Source of the DNA: Variovorax sp. Root411
GTDB taxonomy: Bacteria > Pseudomonadota > Gammaproteobacteria > Burkholderiales > Burkholderiaceae_C
Length of the DNA stretch: 64,000 bases
Direction of reading: 5' to 3'
Assembly (NCBI RefSeq): GCF_001425205.1
Contig: NZ_LMDW01000006.1
Span: 27,668 to 91,667, forward strand
Position 1 is the first letter of the stretch. Every line of letters begins with the position of its first letter. The position numbers and the translations under genes are program-made. Shown here piece after piece: positions 26,037 to 34,189 of the stretch. The notes under the pieces were generated by a model. That model saw only the letters and a list, made by a program, of their open reading frames with translations. It did not search any database and was not told the DNA's origin.

Positions 26037-26591
26037 ATGTCCACGCAAACCACCATCGCTTCGGCAGCCGTTCACGTCGTCGGCCAGTACAACGACGCCG
26101 GCAAGACCCTGGTCGGCGCCTACCGCACCGGCGTGCATCGCCTGCTGGGCGGCGCCGCTTCGCGCTACAGCGAGTTCCTCGGCAGCCGCCAGATTCCGCT
26201 GGTGAGCGAGCAGGTCAAGGCCAACCTGATCGGCGCGCAGGAAAAGATCAATGGTTTCCTGGCCAACCGCCTGGACATCGACACCAGCCGCATCGTGTCC
26301 GTGATGGACCGCGTTGCAGCCGGCACCACCAGCGGCATCGAAGCCGTTGCCGGCCGCGTGGCCCGCGTCGAATCGCCGGTCGCCACCTCGGTGATCAACG
26401 CACTGGGCGCGCTGAACCAGCCGATCGCCACCGTCTCGGTGCAGATCGCCGACAAGATCGCCGCCGGCACGAAGCAGATCGAAGCCCGCGTGAGCGGCGC
26501 CGAAGAAGCCAAGCCGGTTCGCACGGTGAAGGCCAAGGCCGCCGCCGCCAAGAAGCCGGTTCGCCGCGCTGCTGCCCGCAAGGCGGCCTGA
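26037..26591 (+). CDS. Phasin-like protein with basic C-terminal tail
   Basis: A 184-residue, mostly helical protein without signal peptide or membrane segment. Amphipathic stretches such as VSEQVKANLIGAQEKINGFL and ATVSVQIADKIAAGTKQIEA resemble granule-coating phasins, but no signature is definite. The last 30 residues (KPVRTVKAKAAAAKKPVRRA) are an Ala/Lys/Arg tail as in its neighbours. Lying between WS/DGAT and a recognisable phasin, it probably coats polyester or wax/TAG inclusions; the tail could bind DNA or link granules to the nucleoid. Confidence 0.6.
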   Translation: MSTQTTIASAAVHVVGQYNDAGKTLVGAYRTGVHRLLGGAASRYSEFLGSRQIPLVSEQVKANLIGAQEKINGFLANRLDIDTSRIVSVMDRVAAGTTSGIEAVAGRVARVESPVATSVINALGALNQPIATVSVQIADKIAAGTKQIEARVSGAEEAKPVRTVKAKAAAAKKPVRRAAARKAA

Positions 26592-26597
26592 CCCCGG

Positions 26598-26620
26598 GGC
26601 GCGTGAAAGCGCCCTTTTTC
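26598..26620 (+). terminator. Intercistronic terminator/attenuator between the two phasin-type genes
   Basis: Stem gggcgc (26598-26603) / gcgccc (26610-26615), 6-nt loop, then ttttt and a further T-rich run. It lies 27 nt before the next ATG and probably lowers transcription of the second phasin. Confidence 0.75.
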
Positions 26621-26646
26621 CTTTTTTCCGGCATCTGGAGCACTGC

Positions 26647-27075
26647 ATGGCGACCCGTCCTGACGAAACTGCAAAGTTGAAGAAGAGGGCGGCGCCTGCG
26701 AAGAAGATACCGGCTGCCAGGAAGGCGCCCGCGGCAACGAAGAAGCCCGCGGAGCCCGGCAAGGCTGAAGTCTTGCTGCGCGCCGGCCTGAAGGCGCTGG
26801 ACAACGTGCGCAACGACGTCGCCAAGCGTCAGGCCAACGTGATCGAAGGCCTGCTCGGCATCGGGCAGGGCAAGGTCCCCGGGCTCGACAGCTTCGGCAT
26901 CCGCAAGTTCGAGGACGTGTTCGACCAGCGCGTCGCCACCGCCATGCAGCGCCTGGGCATGCCCGGCGCAGAAGAAGTGCAGGCCCTGCGCGACGAGGTC
27001 GCGCAACTGCGCGCACGCGTGGCGCAACTCGAAGGCACCGGTGCCGCCGCCCCCCGTGGCCGCGCCAAACGCTGA
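26647..27075 (+). CDS. Phasin family protein (PhaF/PhaI-like granule-associated protein)
   Basis: A 142-residue protein. The N-terminus is Lys/Ala/Pro-rich (KKRAAPAKKIPAARKAPAAT), followed by the pfam05597-type phasin core (GLKALDNVRNDVAKRQANVI, FDQRVATAMQRLGMPG) and a leucine-zipper-like C-terminus (LRDEVAQLRARVAQLEG). PhaF-type phasins bind polyhydroxyalkanoate granules and, through the KP-rich tail, DNA. Here the basic segment is at the N-terminus, the reverse of PhaF. It follows a terminator-like hairpin and overlaps the frame of the TetR gene. Confidence 0.75.
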   Translation: MATRPDETAKLKKRAAPAKKIPAARKAPAATKKPAEPGKAEVLLRAGLKALDNVRNDVAKRQANVIEGLLGIGQGKVPGLDSFGIRKFEDVFDQRVATAMQRLGMPGAEEVQALRDEVAQLRARVAQLEGTGAAAPRGRAKR

Positions 27076-27733
27076 GCGACAACCCGACAAGCCGGTTGTG
27101 GCCAGTTCCAACACCACACGCGACCGCATCCTGCAGGCCAGCCTCGCGCTGTTCAACGCGCAAGGCCTCGCGGCCGTGTCGACCCACAAGATCGCGGCCG
27201 AGATCGGCATCAGCCCGGGCAACCTGCACTACCACTTCAAGGCCAAGCAGCTGATCGTCGAATGGCTGTTCCGGCGCTTCGAGCAGCGGCTCGAGGCCCT
27301 GAACGGTTCGTCGGCATCGATCGCCGCGATCGACGACCTCTGGCTCGCGCTGCACCTGCGCTTCGAGGCCATCGATGAATACCGCTTCATCTACCGCGAC
27401 ATGGCCTTCCTGGCCAGCGAGTACCCGGCGCTGGGCCAGCGCGCGCAGGCTCTCACTGCGCAGAACCTGCTGGCCGCGCAAACGCTGTGCGAAGGCCTGG
27501 TGGCCTCGGGCGTGATCGAGACCAGCGCCGAACAGGCCCGCATCCTGGCGCTGCAGATGGTTTTCACCACCACCTGCTGGCTGTCGTTCGAGCGGCTCGT
27601 GCCGGGGCGCGACGCGCTGGCGCAGGCCGACCCCGGGTTGGCGGCTTTCTACACGCTCACGCTGGTTTCTCCGTATGTTTCCAGCGAATCGAGGGCTTAC
27701 CTCGATTACCTGAGGGGTAAATACCTCGGATAA
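27041..27733 (+). CDS. TetR-family transcriptional regulator
   Basis: A 230-residue regulator from the longest start. HTH: TRDRILQASLALFNAQGLAA, VSTHKIAAEIGISPGNLHYH. The start is uncertain: GTG 27041 overlaps the phasin gene by 35 nt and adds a Pro-rich leader, whereas GTG 27098 would give a typical TetR N-terminus. The downstream ligand-binding half is not diagnostic. It probably regulates the storage-granule genes or the following hydrolase. Confidence 0.82.
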   Translation: MPPPPVAAPNAERQPDKPVVASSNTTRDRILQASLALFNAQGLAAVSTHKIAAEIGISPGNLHYHFKAKQLIVEWLFRRFEQRLEALNGSSASIAAIDDLWLALHLRFEAIDEYRFIYRDMAFLASEYPALGQRAQALTAQNLLAAQTLCEGLVASGVIETSAEQARILALQMVFTTTCWLSFERLVPGRDALAQADPGLAAFYTLTLVSPYVSSESRAYLDYLRGKYLG

Positions 27734-27821
27734 ATGTCGCTGTCGTCCGACGGGTCATTGGTTCCGTCGCACTCATGTTCGTCTTGAAGCAGATAAAAAC
27801 CACAAAGGAGCCATCCATCTC

Positions 27822-28601
27822 ATGACCACTGCCACCTACGCCAAGGAACCCGTCGCACCGCCGTCGCGCCTGCTGCTGCTGGCCGAAGCCCGCGCGCTCT
27901 GGGAAACCGGCGCCGGCATCGCCATGTGGCCGCTGCTGCAGCTCACGCCGCGCGGCGACGGACACCCGGTGCTCGTGCTGCCGGGCCTGGTGGCGGGCGA
28001 CGGTTCCACGCTGCTGCTGCGCCGCTACCTGTGCAGCCGCGGCTACGACGCGCACGGCTGGGGCCAGGGCCGTAACTTCGGTCCGCGCGAAGGCGTGGAA
28101 GACGCCATGGTCGAATTGCTGAAGAGCCTGCACGACAACAGCGGCCAGAAGGTCAGCGTGATCGGCTGGAGTTTGGGCGGCGTGTATGCGCGGCTGCTGG
28201 CGTCTTCCTATGCGCCCATGATCCGCAACGTCATCACGCTGGGCAGTCCGTTCTCCGGCAGCGCGCGCGCCACCAACGCATGGCGCGTGTACGAAGGCGT
28301 GAGCGGCCAGAGTTCGCACGACCCGCGCCGCATGAAGTTCGTGCAGCCCACGCCGCCAGTGCCGACCACCTCGATCTTCAGCCGCACCGACGGTGTCGTT
28401 GCATGGCGCTGCAGCATCGAGAAGACCGGGCCGCAGTCCGAGAACATCGAAGTCGTCGCCAGTCACCTGGGACTGGGCGCGCACCCTGCGGTGCTCTATG
28501 CGGTGGCCGACCGGCTGGCGCAGCCCGAGGGCGAGTGGAAGCCCTTCAACCGCGGGCTGCTCGGGCCGCTGGTCTATCCGGATCCCGATCGCGATATCTG
28601 A
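27822..28601 (+). CDS. Lipase-like alpha/beta hydrolase
   Basis: A 259-residue cytoplasmic protein with nucleophile elbow VIGWSLGGVYARLLA, acidic residue probably in IFSRTDGVVAWR and His in VVASHLGLGAHP; HPVLVLPGLVAGDGST forms the oxyanion region. The fold and spacing resemble triacylglycerol lipases. With WS/DGAT and phasins upstream it may mobilise stored neutral lipid or act on acyl esters. AAAGGAG precedes the ATG at 27822. Confidence 0.8.
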   Translation: MTTATYAKEPVAPPSRLLLLAEARALWETGAGIAMWPLLQLTPRGDGHPVLVLPGLVAGDGSTLLLRRYLCSRGYDAHGWGQGRNFGPREGVEDAMVELLKSLHDNSGQKVSVIGWSLGGVYARLLASSYAPMIRNVITLGSPFSGSARATNAWRVYEGVSGQSSHDPRRMKFVQPTPPVPTTSIFSRTDGVVAWRCSIEKTGPQSENIEVVASHLGLGAHPAVLYAVADRLAQPEGEWKPFNRGLLGPLVYPDPDRDI

Positions 28602-28616
28602 GCCCCGGCGGGCTTC

Positions 28617-31600
28617 TCAGCTTCCGGCCCACACGTCCAGCACGTAGCGCTGGTCGGCGATCATCTTGTCCATCCACGCCGTGCTGTCGTGCCCGTGTTC
28701 GCGCGCGAGGTCGCTCAGCGTGCGCCGCACGTCGGGCTCCATGCGCGAGCCATCGCCGCACACGTACACCACCGCGCCCGCTTCCAGCAGCTTCCACACA
28801 TCGGCGGCCTGCTCGCGGATCAGGTCCTGCACGTAGACCTTGCGCTCGCCCGCGCGAGAGAACGCGGTGTGCAGCTTCATCACGCCGCGGTGCGCCCAGG
28901 CCTGGAGTTCGTCGGCGTAGATAAAGTCCTGCTCGGGATGGCGGCAGCCGAAGAACAGCAGCGCCTCGCCGAGCGGATTACCTCCTTCGATCTGTGCTGC
29001 GCGCTCCTGCAGGAAGCCGCGGAACGGCGCGAGGCCGGTGCCCGGTCCGACCATGATGAGCGGCCGGCTTGCATCCTCCGGCAGCCGGAAGCCCTCGGCC
29101 GTGGTCTCGCGCACCACGCCGTGGACCGTGTCGCCGGCTTCGGCACGCGCCAGGAAGTTGGAGCACACGCCCTCGAAGGTGCCGGTGCCCGACTTGGCCG
29201 GGCCGCTCACCACGCCCACCGTCACGCTGCACTTGCCCGGCGTCATCGTCGGGGAGGAAGAGATCGAGTAGTAGCGCGGCGACAGTGGCGACAGCATTTC
29301 GAGGAACACCGCGAACGGCACCTGGCAGGCGCGATGTTCTTCCAGCAGGTCGAGCAACGACTTGCGCTTGTGCAACACCTCGGCCTTGTACGTTGCCTGC
29401 GAAGCCTCGTCGCTGCCCGACAGCGCCGCGAGCTTGGGTTTGGTGAAAGGGCACTCGGTGTACGCCGCGAGCGTGGCGATCTGCTTGCGCGTGGCCACGT
29501 CCTGCAGCTCGACGTAGTCACCCAGCAACCGGTCGACCGCGATCACCTGCTCCACCGGCAGCGCCGCCTTGCGGCCCGCGCCCGCATGCAGGCGCACGTG
29601 GGCCGTGCGGTCGAAGCCGAAGCGCGCCATCGTGCGTTCGACCTGGGCCGGGCCATTGCGCGGCACCACGCTCAGGTGATCGCCGGCGCGGTAGGCCACG
29701 CCCTCGGGCAGCATCAGCTCGACGTGGCGCGTGGAGCGGCCCGCTTCCCCGTTGCCGCCGTTCTGCAGCTCGCGGTTCTCGATCACCCGCAGCGCCACCG
29801 CGCCCAGCGCGTCGACGATCGCGTTCTTCTGCGGCGGCGGCAGCTCCTCGAGCGTGTAGAGCGGCTCGCTCTGCGCGGGCGTGTCGGCGCCGGTCTTGAT
29901 GCCGAAGGCCTTCACCAGCTCGGGCCACAGCGCATCGCTCCAGTCCTGGAAGGCGCCGTCCATGTCTTCGCGCGCATCGCCTTCGCCGCGCGGATGCACG
30001 CGCGTGGCGCCGAGCGCTTCGAGCCGTTCGTCGATGCGGCGCGGCACGGCCTGGTAGGTGGCAGCCCAGTCGGTGTTGCCGCAGCCGAACACGCTGAAGC
30101 GCACGCCGTTGAGCGAGTCGTCGGCCTTGTCGAGCCAGCGATGGAACTCGGCCGCGTTGTCGGGTGCCACGCCGTTGTACGAGGCGCAGACGATGGCGAC
30201 CGCGCCGTTGGCCGGCAGCCGCTCGGCATAGTCGTCGAGCGAGGCCAGCTGCGTGGAGAAGCCGCGCATCTCGCCGGCCTCGGCCAGCTGCCGCGCGAGG
30301 TCTTCGGCCGTGCCGAGGTTGGAGCCCTGCAGCACCAGCAGCGAGGTGCCGTGGCGCGCCGCCTGCGGCTTGCGCTGTGCAGGCTGCGTGGGCTGCACGG
30401 GCGCGGCGGCCGCGTCGCTCATGTTGCCGCGCGGGCGCGTGGCCGGGTCGCGCAGCAGCGCCTTGATCTTGAAATTCTCGGGCTTGATCGTCAATGCTTC
30501 CTTGATCTTCAGCTTGTAGCCCGTGTGATCGACGAGGTTGAAGCGCTGCAGGATCATGCCCAGCGTGAGCACCGCCTCCTGCAGGGCGAACTGCCGCCCG
30601 ATGCAGGCGCGCTGCCCGTTGCCGAAGGGCTTGAAAGCGTTCACCGGCCGCTCGCGCTCGGCCTCGCGGCTGAAGTGGTCGGGGTTGAACTGGTCGGCAT
30701 CCTCGCCCCAGATGCCCTTGTCGCGATGCAGCGCGAGCGCATGCATGATGACCATGTTGTTCTTCTTGATCGTGTACAGCCCGCCGATCTTCGTGTCTTC
30801 CTTGGCGCGCATCGAGATCGCGGGCGCGGTCGGGTACAGGCGCAGCGACTCCTTCAGCACCTGCATCACGTACTGCAGCCGGTTGACCTGCGCGTAGGTC
30901 GGCTTCTGCGTGGTGTCGGGGCCGAACACGTTGTCCACCTCAGCCTGCGCCTTGGCCATGGCCTCGGGGTTGTTCAGCAGGAAGTAGATGGCGAACGAGA
31001 GCAGGCCGCTGGTGGTTTCGTGCCCCGCGATGAGGAATTCGATGCACTCGTCGCGGATCATCTTGTCGGTGAGCTGCTCGCCGCTCTTCTTGTCCACGCC
31101 CGCGATCATGTAGCTCAACAGGTCGGGCTTGGTGGCGATGTCGGCGCCGCTCGCGCGCCGCTCCTCGATGATGTCTTCCACCATCTTGTGCATGAAGCGG
31201 ATGTCCTTGCGCTGCTGCGCGAGCTCCTTCTTCAGCATCAGCTCTTCCAGCGGCAGGCCGCGGCGGTTCTGCACCGTCTCCAGCGTGCGCACCATCGCAT
31301 CGACGAAAGGATGGAAGCCCTCGCGGTAGAACGAATTGAAGCGGTAGCCGAAGCCGCACAGGCCGATGGTGTCGAGCGTGAGCGCGGTCATGTCGCGCAC
31401 CACATCCACCTCTTCATCGAAGTTCAGCCGCTCCCACTTGGTGACCAACTGCCCCGCGATGTCCAGCATCATCGGGTGGTAGGCCTGCATCGCGCGCTGG
31501 CTGAAGTTGGCCAGCAGGATGTTGTGCGGCTTCGACCAGGTCTCCTCGTGCGTGTCCGAAGTGAACAGTCCGTGCGACGCGGCACGCAGCCGGCGCAGCG

Positions 31601-31835
31601 CGCCGCGCGTGCTCTTGTCGAAGCGCGCTTCCTCGCAGAGTTCGTCCACCAGCGCGGGCGACGAGACCACGATCACCGGCATGCCCGGCATGTCCAGCCA
31701 GTAGATGCCGCCGAGGTCCTGCGCGATCTTCCACATGTCGAGCACGGGGGAGTCGGAGCCGATCGACAGCAGGTTGCCGACGAAAGGTTTCTTCGCCGGA
31801 TGCGGGATCGGGTGGAGCGAGTTTTTGCCTGCCAT
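28617..31835 (-). CDS. Self-sufficient cytochrome P450 : NADPH-P450 reductase (CYP102/BM3 type)
   Basis: A 1072-residue fusion. P450 part (about 1-480): I-helix FLIAGHETTSG, ExxR in VLKESLRLYP, heme loop FKPFGNGQRACIGR with Cys411. After a Pro/Gln linker comes the flavodoxin-like FMN domain (LLVLQGSNLGTAEDLARQLA), then the FAD domain (SPRYYSISSSPTMTPG) and NADPH domain (MVGPGTGLAPFRGFLQER), ending DVWAGS as in BM3. It hydroxylates mid- to long-chain fatty acids near the omega end using NADPH and O2 in the cytosol. ATG 31835 gives normal length. Third gene of a TetR / binding protein / P450 strand. Confidence 0.94.
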   Translation of the reverse strand: MAGKNSLHPIPHPAKKPFVGNLLSIGSDSPVLDMWKIAQDLGGIYWLDMPGMPVIVVSSPALVDELCEEARFDKSTRGALRRLRAASHGLFTSDTHEETWSKPHNILLANFSQRAMQAYHPMMLDIAGQLVTKWERLNFDEEVDVVRDMTALTLDTIGLCGFGYRFNSFYREGFHPFVDAMVRTLETVQNRRGLPLEELMLKKELAQQRKDIRFMHKMVEDIIEERRASGADIATKPDLLSYMIAGVDKKSGEQLTDKMIRDECIEFLIAGHETTSGLLSFAIYFLLNNPEAMAKAQAEVDNVFGPDTTQKPTYAQVNRLQYVMQVLKESLRLYPTAPAISMRAKEDTKIGGLYTIKKNNMVIMHALALHRDKGIWGEDADQFNPDHFSREAERERPVNAFKPFGNGQRACIGRQFALQEAVLTLGMILQRFNLVDHTGYKLKIKEALTIKPENFKIKALLRDPATRPRGNMSDAAAAPVQPTQPAQRKPQAARHGTSLLVLQGSNLGTAEDLARQLAEAGEMRGFSTQLASLDDYAERLPANGAVAIVCASYNGVAPDNAAEFHRWLDKADDSLNGVRFSVFGCGNTDWAATYQAVPRRIDERLEALGATRVHPRGEGDAREDMDGAFQDWSDALWPELVKAFGIKTGADTPAQSEPLYTLEELPPPQKNAIVDALGAVALRVIENRELQNGGNGEAGRSTRHVELMLPEGVAYRAGDHLSVVPRNGPAQVERTMARFGFDRTAHVRLHAGAGRKAALPVEQVIAVDRLLGDYVELQDVATRKQIATLAAYTECPFTKPKLAALSGSDEASQATYKAEVLHKRKSLLDLLEEHRACQVPFAVFLEMLSPLSPRYYSISSSPTMTPGKCSVTVGVVSGPAKSGTGTFEGVCSNFLARAEAGDTVHGVVRETTAEGFRLPEDASRPLIMVGPGTGLAPFRGFLQERAAQIEGGNPLGEALLFFGCRHPEQDFIYADELQAWAHRGVMKLHTAFSRAGERKVYVQDLIREQAADVWKLLEAGAVVYVCGDGSRMEPDVRRTLSDLAREHGHDSTAWMDKMIADQRYVLDVWAGS

Positions 31836-31933
31836 GGTCTTGTTGTGCCTTTGGAGTGGACCCGCTTCGGATACCGGGGTATGGAAGCCGGAGTATCCCG
31901 ACGGCATGAGGGGCGGGCAGGACGGGGTTTCCC

Positions 31934-33388
31934 TTAGCTTCGGGGTTCATTCGGGGCGCGCTCACGCGGACGCGGTGACCTTTTTCGCGAATGTCCCCCG
32001 CTTCGCTCCTCCTTTATTTCGCGAAAAAGGCCCCCGCATCGGCGTGATCGTTCAGAGCAGTGGTTGATCAGCGATACACCAGCAGCGCGCCCTCGTGCAC
32101 AGGGCATCGGGTGCTCCCCGCAGCGAAATAAAGGAGGAGCGAAAACCATCTTGCACTCCGTCCCCTGCGCCAGCTCGTTCCCGGTATAGACCGCGTCGGT
32201 GCGAAAGCCGTAGCTGGTGCCTTCCCAGCCCGTCTTCACCGTCTTGCCGTCCACTGGCACGATGGTGTTGACCACCTGCGGCAACAACAACTGGTGGTCT
32301 TCGGCGCGCATGCGCACCGGACCAACCACCGACTCGAAGTTCAGGTCTTCGAGCGCACGAGCCACCTTGACGGTGTCGGTCGAACCGGCCTTGTCGATGG
32401 CGGCAGCCAGCAGGCGCGGCGTCATGTCGATGCGCGGCGCGAGGAAGTCCTTGCCGGTCTTGGCCTTGTAGGCTTTGGCCAGTGCGTCGACCTTCGGCGT
32501 GTCGACTTCGCCCGGGTGCCATTCGGCCACCCAGGTCAGCTGCCCCAGCTTCGCCTGCGACACCGCCGTGACCGTGCCCGGCACCGACCCTGCGCTGTGG
32601 TTGAAGTAGCGCAGGTTGTAGCCCGCGTCGCCCGCGGCCTTCAGCAGCAGCGTCATGTCCTGGCCCCAGTTGCCGGTGATGACCGAATCGGCGCCGCTCT
32701 GCTTCACGTTCGCGATGTAGGGCGCGAAGTCCTTCACGCGGCCGATGGGGTGCAGCGCCTCGCCCACGAACTGGATGTCGGGCCGCGCCAGGCCCACCAG
32801 CTGCCGGCCGTAGCTGGCCCACTGCTTGCCGTGCGCGTAGTCCTGGTTGAGCAGGTAGACCTTCTTCACGTCGGGCGTCTTCTTGATGTAATTGGCCAGC
32901 GCCTTCATCTTCATCGCCGTGTTGGCCTCGGTCTGGAAGTGCCAGAAACTGCAGCCCTTGCCCGTCATCTCGGGGTCGATCGAGGAGTGGTTCAGCACGA
33001 TCAGCTCCTTGCCCGGATTGCGCTGGTTCCAGCGCGCCACCGACTGCACCAGCGCCGTGACCACCGACGAGCCCGAGCCGCCCGTCACGATGGCCTTCGC
33101 GCCCTGGTCGATGGCCGCCTGCAGCGCGCTCTGGCTTTCCTGCGCCGAGAGCTTGCTGTCGAACTGCAGCAGCTGCAGCTTGGTGCCGCCGAGCACGCCG
33201 CCCCTGGCGTTGATGTCCTCGATGGCGTACTGCGTGTGCATCAGCATCAGCTCGCCGACGTTGGCAAAAGGACCCGAGAGCGGATCGATGTAGGCGACCT
33301 TGTAGGTCTGCTGCGCGTGAGCGGCGCCGGCGGTGACCAGCAGACAGGCAAGGGCGATCCGCGCCAATGGCGCATGGCTGAACTTCAT
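31934..33388 (-). CDS. Orphan ABC-type (branched-chain amino acid class) substrate-binding protein with repeat-derived C-terminus
   Basis: A 484-residue periplasmic protein. Signal peptide with cleavage near AGAAHAQQ, then the LivJ-like body (VAYIDPLSGPFANVGELMLM, AIVTGGSGSSVVTALVQSVA, VYLLNQDYAHGKQWASYGRQ). No permease or ATPase gene is nearby. Homology-like sequence ends at about residue 415 (TECKMV); residues 416-484 are encoded inside inverted-repeat DNA (from 32143 leftwards) and are Arg/Pro/Cys-rich, so the original stop seems to have been lost or replaced. ATG 33388 has GGAGAC upstream. 26 nt after the TetR gene. Inference: receptor for a fatty or carboxylic acid handled by the locus. 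Confidence 0.85.
   Translation of the reverse strand: MKFSHAPLARIALACLLVTAGAAHAQQTYKVAYIDPLSGPFANVGELMLMHTQYAIEDINARGGVLGGTKLQLLQFDSKLSAQESQSALQAAIDQGAKAIVTGGSGSSVVTALVQSVARWNQRNPGKELIVLNHSSIDPEMTGKGCSFWHFQTEANTAMKMKALANYIKKTPDVKKVYLLNQDYAHGKQWASYGRQLVGLARPDIQFVGEALHPIGRVKDFAPYIANVKQSGADSVITGNWGQDMTLLLKAAGDAGYNLRYFNHSAGSVPGTVTAVSQAKLGQLTWVAEWHPGEVDTPKVDALAKAYKAKTGKDFLAPRIDMTPRLLAAAIDKAGSTDTVKVARALEDLNFESVVGPVRMRAEDHQLLLPQVVNTIVPVDGKTVKTGWEGTSYGFRTDAVYTGNELAQGTECKMVFAPPLFRCGEHPMPCARGRAAGVSLINHCSERSRRCGGLFREIKEERSGGHSRKRSPRPRERAPNEPRS
31979..32143. repeat. Nested inverted repeats at the 3' end of the binding-protein gene
   Basis: Outer pair: ttcgctcctcctttatttcgc (positions 32002-32022) and its exact 21-nt reverse complement at 32123-32143, 100 nt apart. 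A second pair, cctttttcgcga (31979-31990) / tcgcgaaaaagg (32019-32030), brackets the left arm. In the minus-strand transcript the outer pair can form a long stem after the receptor body. The element overlaps the last 69 codons of that gene. Confidence 0.85.
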
Positions 33389-33414
33389 GGTTTGTCTCCG
33401 GGGATGGTTGTCGG

Positions 33415-34104
33415 TCAGTTCTTCGCTTGCAGCCCGATCACGCGGCTGGCCAGCTTCGTGAGCTCGGCCACCACCTCGTCGGGCGAGAGGCGCCCGTTCG
33501 GGCGGTACCAGCTGTAGAGAAAGCCCGGCAGGCTGCAGGCCGCGAGCGCGGTGAGCTTGGTCTCGGCGAAGTCCAGGTCGCCGTCGCGCCGCGCTTCTTC
33601 GAGTAGCGGGCACAGCAGGTCGTAGAAGTGGTGGGCGAGCTTCTTCTGCGCCGCGATGTACTCGGGCCGGTACACCTGCGGCTCGCGGTAAGGAAAGAAG
33701 GCGACGGGGTGGTGCGTGATGGTCGCGCGAATCAGCCGCTCGATGCCTTCGAGCACCTTCTGGCTCGCGCGCCGCGGATCGGTGGCCGCGAAGTCGAGCG
33801 CGGTGAAGCAATCGACTGCGGGGCGCCACGACAATGTTTCGAAGATCTCCTGCTTGTCGCGGAAGTAGTAGTACACGAAGGGCTTGGTCACGCCCAGTGC
33901 GCGCACGATCTGCGCCATGGTCGTGTTGGCATAGCCCTGCGCCGCGAACAGCTGCGCAGCCGCCTGCAGGATGCGCTCGCGCTGCAGGTCGGTGCCCTGC
34001 GTGGCCGCGCGCTGGCGGCCCGTGCCTTGCGGCAGGTGCGGCTGTGCAGCCGCGTCGCTCTGGCTTCCAGAGGGTTTGTGCCGTGTCGCGGAAGTTATAC
34101 CCAT
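33415..34104 (-). CDS. TetR-family transcriptional regulator
   Basis: A 229-residue regulator from ATG 34104. HTH: LQRERILQAAAQLFAAQGYA, NTTMAQIVRALGVTKPFVYY. The effector domain contains HHPVAFFPYREPQVYRPEYI. The start is unsure: ATG 34134 and TTG 34140 are also in frame, none with a clear ribosome site, and about 45 residues precede the HTH. It heads the P450 strand and faces the CoA ligase gene, so it probably controls both. The palindrome tacccatgggta overlaps the chosen start codon. Confidence 0.83.
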   Translation of the reverse strand: MGITSATRHKPSGSQSDAAAQPHLPQGTGRQRAATQGTDLQRERILQAAAQLFAAQGYANTTMAQIVRALGVTKPFVYYYFRDKQEIFETLSWRPAVDCFTALDFAATDPRRASQKVLEGIERLIRATITHHPVAFFPYREPQVYRPEYIAAQKKLAHHFYDLLCPLLEEARRDGDLDFAETKLTALAACSLPGFLYSWYRPNGRLSPDEVVAELTKLASRVIGLQAKN

Positions 34105-34109
34105 GGGTA
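34098..34109. promoter_or_regulatory. Perfect 12-bp palindrome tacccatgggta in the divergent region
   Basis: Fully self-complementary, in the 85-nt gap or start region between the TetR gene and the CoA ligase. A second, weaker repeat gtgca-cca-tgcac lies about 10 nt to the right. Candidate TetR operator; position and symmetry are the only evidence. Confidence 0.45.
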
Positions 34110-34189
34110 GGATTGTTCGTGCACCATGCACCATTGGCAAGCGCCAGCCCGGTGCCTGCGGCTATCGATAACCCTGAGGAAGTGACGCC

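Noticed and set aside
28689..31937. Very long open frame (1082 codons) opposite the P450-reductase gene
   Set aside because: It is the antisense shadow of a well-conserved gene; composition is Arg/His/Gly-rich without domains, as expected from GC-rich codon bias.
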